A stretch of DNA of 33,198 nucleotides, from assembly GCA_903881085.1 (NCBI GenBank), contig CAIRSA010000452.1, forward strand, positions 1 through 33,198, read 5' to 3'. The notes under the pieces were generated by a model. It worked only from the letters and a program-made list of their open reading frames with translations, was not told where the DNA came from and made no database searches. Made by a program: the position numbers and the translations under genes. Below are positions 32,466 to 33,198 of the stretch, one piece after another. Source of the stretch: an uncultured Acidobacteriia bacterium. Lineage in GTDB: Bacteria > Acidobacteriota > Terriglobia > Bryobacterales > Bryobacteraceae. Numbering within the stretch: the first letter of the stretch is position 1; every line of letters begins with the position of its first letter.

Positions 32466-32921
32466 GTGTTGAATTCGATATTTGGACGTCATAAGCAGGC
32501 GCCGGCCGCCCCGCTCAGCTCGATTGCGGTTGAAGAACCCAATATGGAATCTCCCATGTCGGCACAAGCGCGCCTCAGCTTTCCGAACGGACTTTCCTTC
32601 TGCGGCGAGGTGATACAAATTGTGCCTTGGGGGCGGCGGCTGTTTGTTGATTCCATAAGCTTTCAGGGTGTTTCGCTTGGAGGGCAGGGGTTGCTCAAAG
32701 TGACGACGATGGTGGCCGGGCAGGTGAAGTCGTACGTCATTCCAGCGATTAGGAAGAATCCGGTCTTTGCGCCCGAGGTGGTCTCGGGGGCGGCGGCGAT
32801 TGACTTGGTTGCCGATCCCGGGACGGCAGTATTGGTAACCTTTCACCGAAGCTTCGATGCGAGCAAATCCGGGGCTACCCTGGTGGCTGTCAGCCTGGCG
32901 GGACGATACGCCGAATTGTGA
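32466..32921 (+). CDS. Small protein of unknown function
   Basis: 151 residues starting at GTG, with no signal peptide or membrane segment. The N-terminus is short and basic (FGRHKQAP), followed by a low-complexity linker to about 35. A beta-rich domain follows (ARLSFPNGLSFCGEVIQIVP, GVSLGGQGLLKVTTMVAG). It could be a small polymer-binding or bactofilin-like beta-sheet protein, but no family is recognised. It is divergent from uvrA, and a TATAAC box at 32403-32408 may be its -10. Confidence 0.7.
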   Translation: MLNSIFGRHKQAPAAPLSSIAVEEPNMESPMSAQARLSFPNGLSFCGEVIQIVPWGRRLFVDSISFQGVSLGGQGLLKVTTMVAGQVKSYVIPAIRKNPVFAPEVVSGAAAIDLVADPGTAVLVTFHRSFDASKSGATLVAVSLAGRYAEL

Positions 32922-33198
32922 ATCCTTAGAAAGAACCGAATTATAAACAACGCGGAATCAACCACATAGATTAATCGTACCCCCTGCTCCATGGCCCAGA
33001 CCGGAATGCCGCGCCCACGGCGCGTTTTCATCCCTCGTTGTGGCCGAGCGCAGACCGGCCGTGGGGGAATCACCCTAGAAAAAGCTGTTGGACTGGGTTT
33101 GATGCAGCGATCTTCTGCATTTGCATTCGATTGCGGATGAAGGCGGCGTAACCCATTGGGTGAGTGGTTCATTGGGGCATTGCGGTGGAGGGCAATTG
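32922..33198. other. Contig-end intergenic region, nothing recognised
   Basis: No gene-like frame is visible on either strand in the last 277 bases; the 109-codon minus-strand frame here is Arg/Pro-rich and overlaps the preceding gene. No adapter is present at this end. Confidence 0.5.

Noticed and set aside
32843..33172. 109-codon minus-strand frame at the contig end
   Set aside because: Overlaps the 3' end of a better gene, composition Arg/Pro-rich, no motif.

Overview
This is one contig end from a GC-rich Gram-negative bacterium, most likely an acidobacterium of the Solibacter/Bryobacter type. The case rests on gene content. There is a DUF1549/DUF1553 plus DUF1501 pair, a TonB receptor with an N-terminal carboxypeptidase-regulatory domain, an SBBP-propeller plus RHS surface protein, a PqaA-like hydrolase, a PEP-CTERM relic and a relic of an acidobacterial-type Ser/Thr kinase. 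No rRNA or tRNA was found, so the assignment is an inference. Bases 1-31 are Illumina adapter, not genomic DNA.

Layout. 32-2278: 3' part of a membrane patatin-like lipase gene, cut by the contig end. 2286-3137: gene-poor stretch with a hairpin and an IS630-type transposase relic. 3138-6944 (minus): ATP-grasp ligase, PqaA-like secreted hydrolase, small CDF-type transporter and a pRiA4b ORF-3 family protein. 6977-7705 (plus): an orphan ModA. 7702-10250 (minus): a HipB/HipA module under a palindromic operator, followed by a condensed TssB-TssC-like contractile-sheath fusion whose frame is broken once by a TAA. 10263-12527 (minus): TonB-dependent receptor with a perfect inverted repeat in its leader. 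13296-19241 (plus): a 1981-residue secreted SBBP/RHS protein ending in an 8-residue LLHQDGSG repeat tract, followed by a 98-residue secreted YD-repeat protein. 19570-20281: relics of a protein kinase and a PEP-CTERM protein. 20650-21549 (plus): polysaccharide deacetylase. 22066-25779 (minus): the DUF1549/1553-DUF1501 pair. 25889-26087: two copies of a REP-like near-palindrome flanking a duplicated gene 3' end. 26096-32324 (minus): a tightly packed run uvrA, deoxyhypusine-synthase-like, CPBP protease, mtnA, unknown gene, with each junction overlapping or 1 nt apart. 32466-32921 (plus): an unknown protein divergent from uvrA.

Main points of interest: the TssB/TssC mini-sheath reading frame directly behind hipBA, which continues in frame past its stop for 128 sense codons and meets the modA stop codon; the LLHQDGSG tract of the RHS protein; the REP-like element tied to the duplicated 3' end; and the conserved-looking uvrA/DHS-like/CPBP/mtnA operon. 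I cannot show that any of these is a wholly new system. The sheath fusion is the best candidate.
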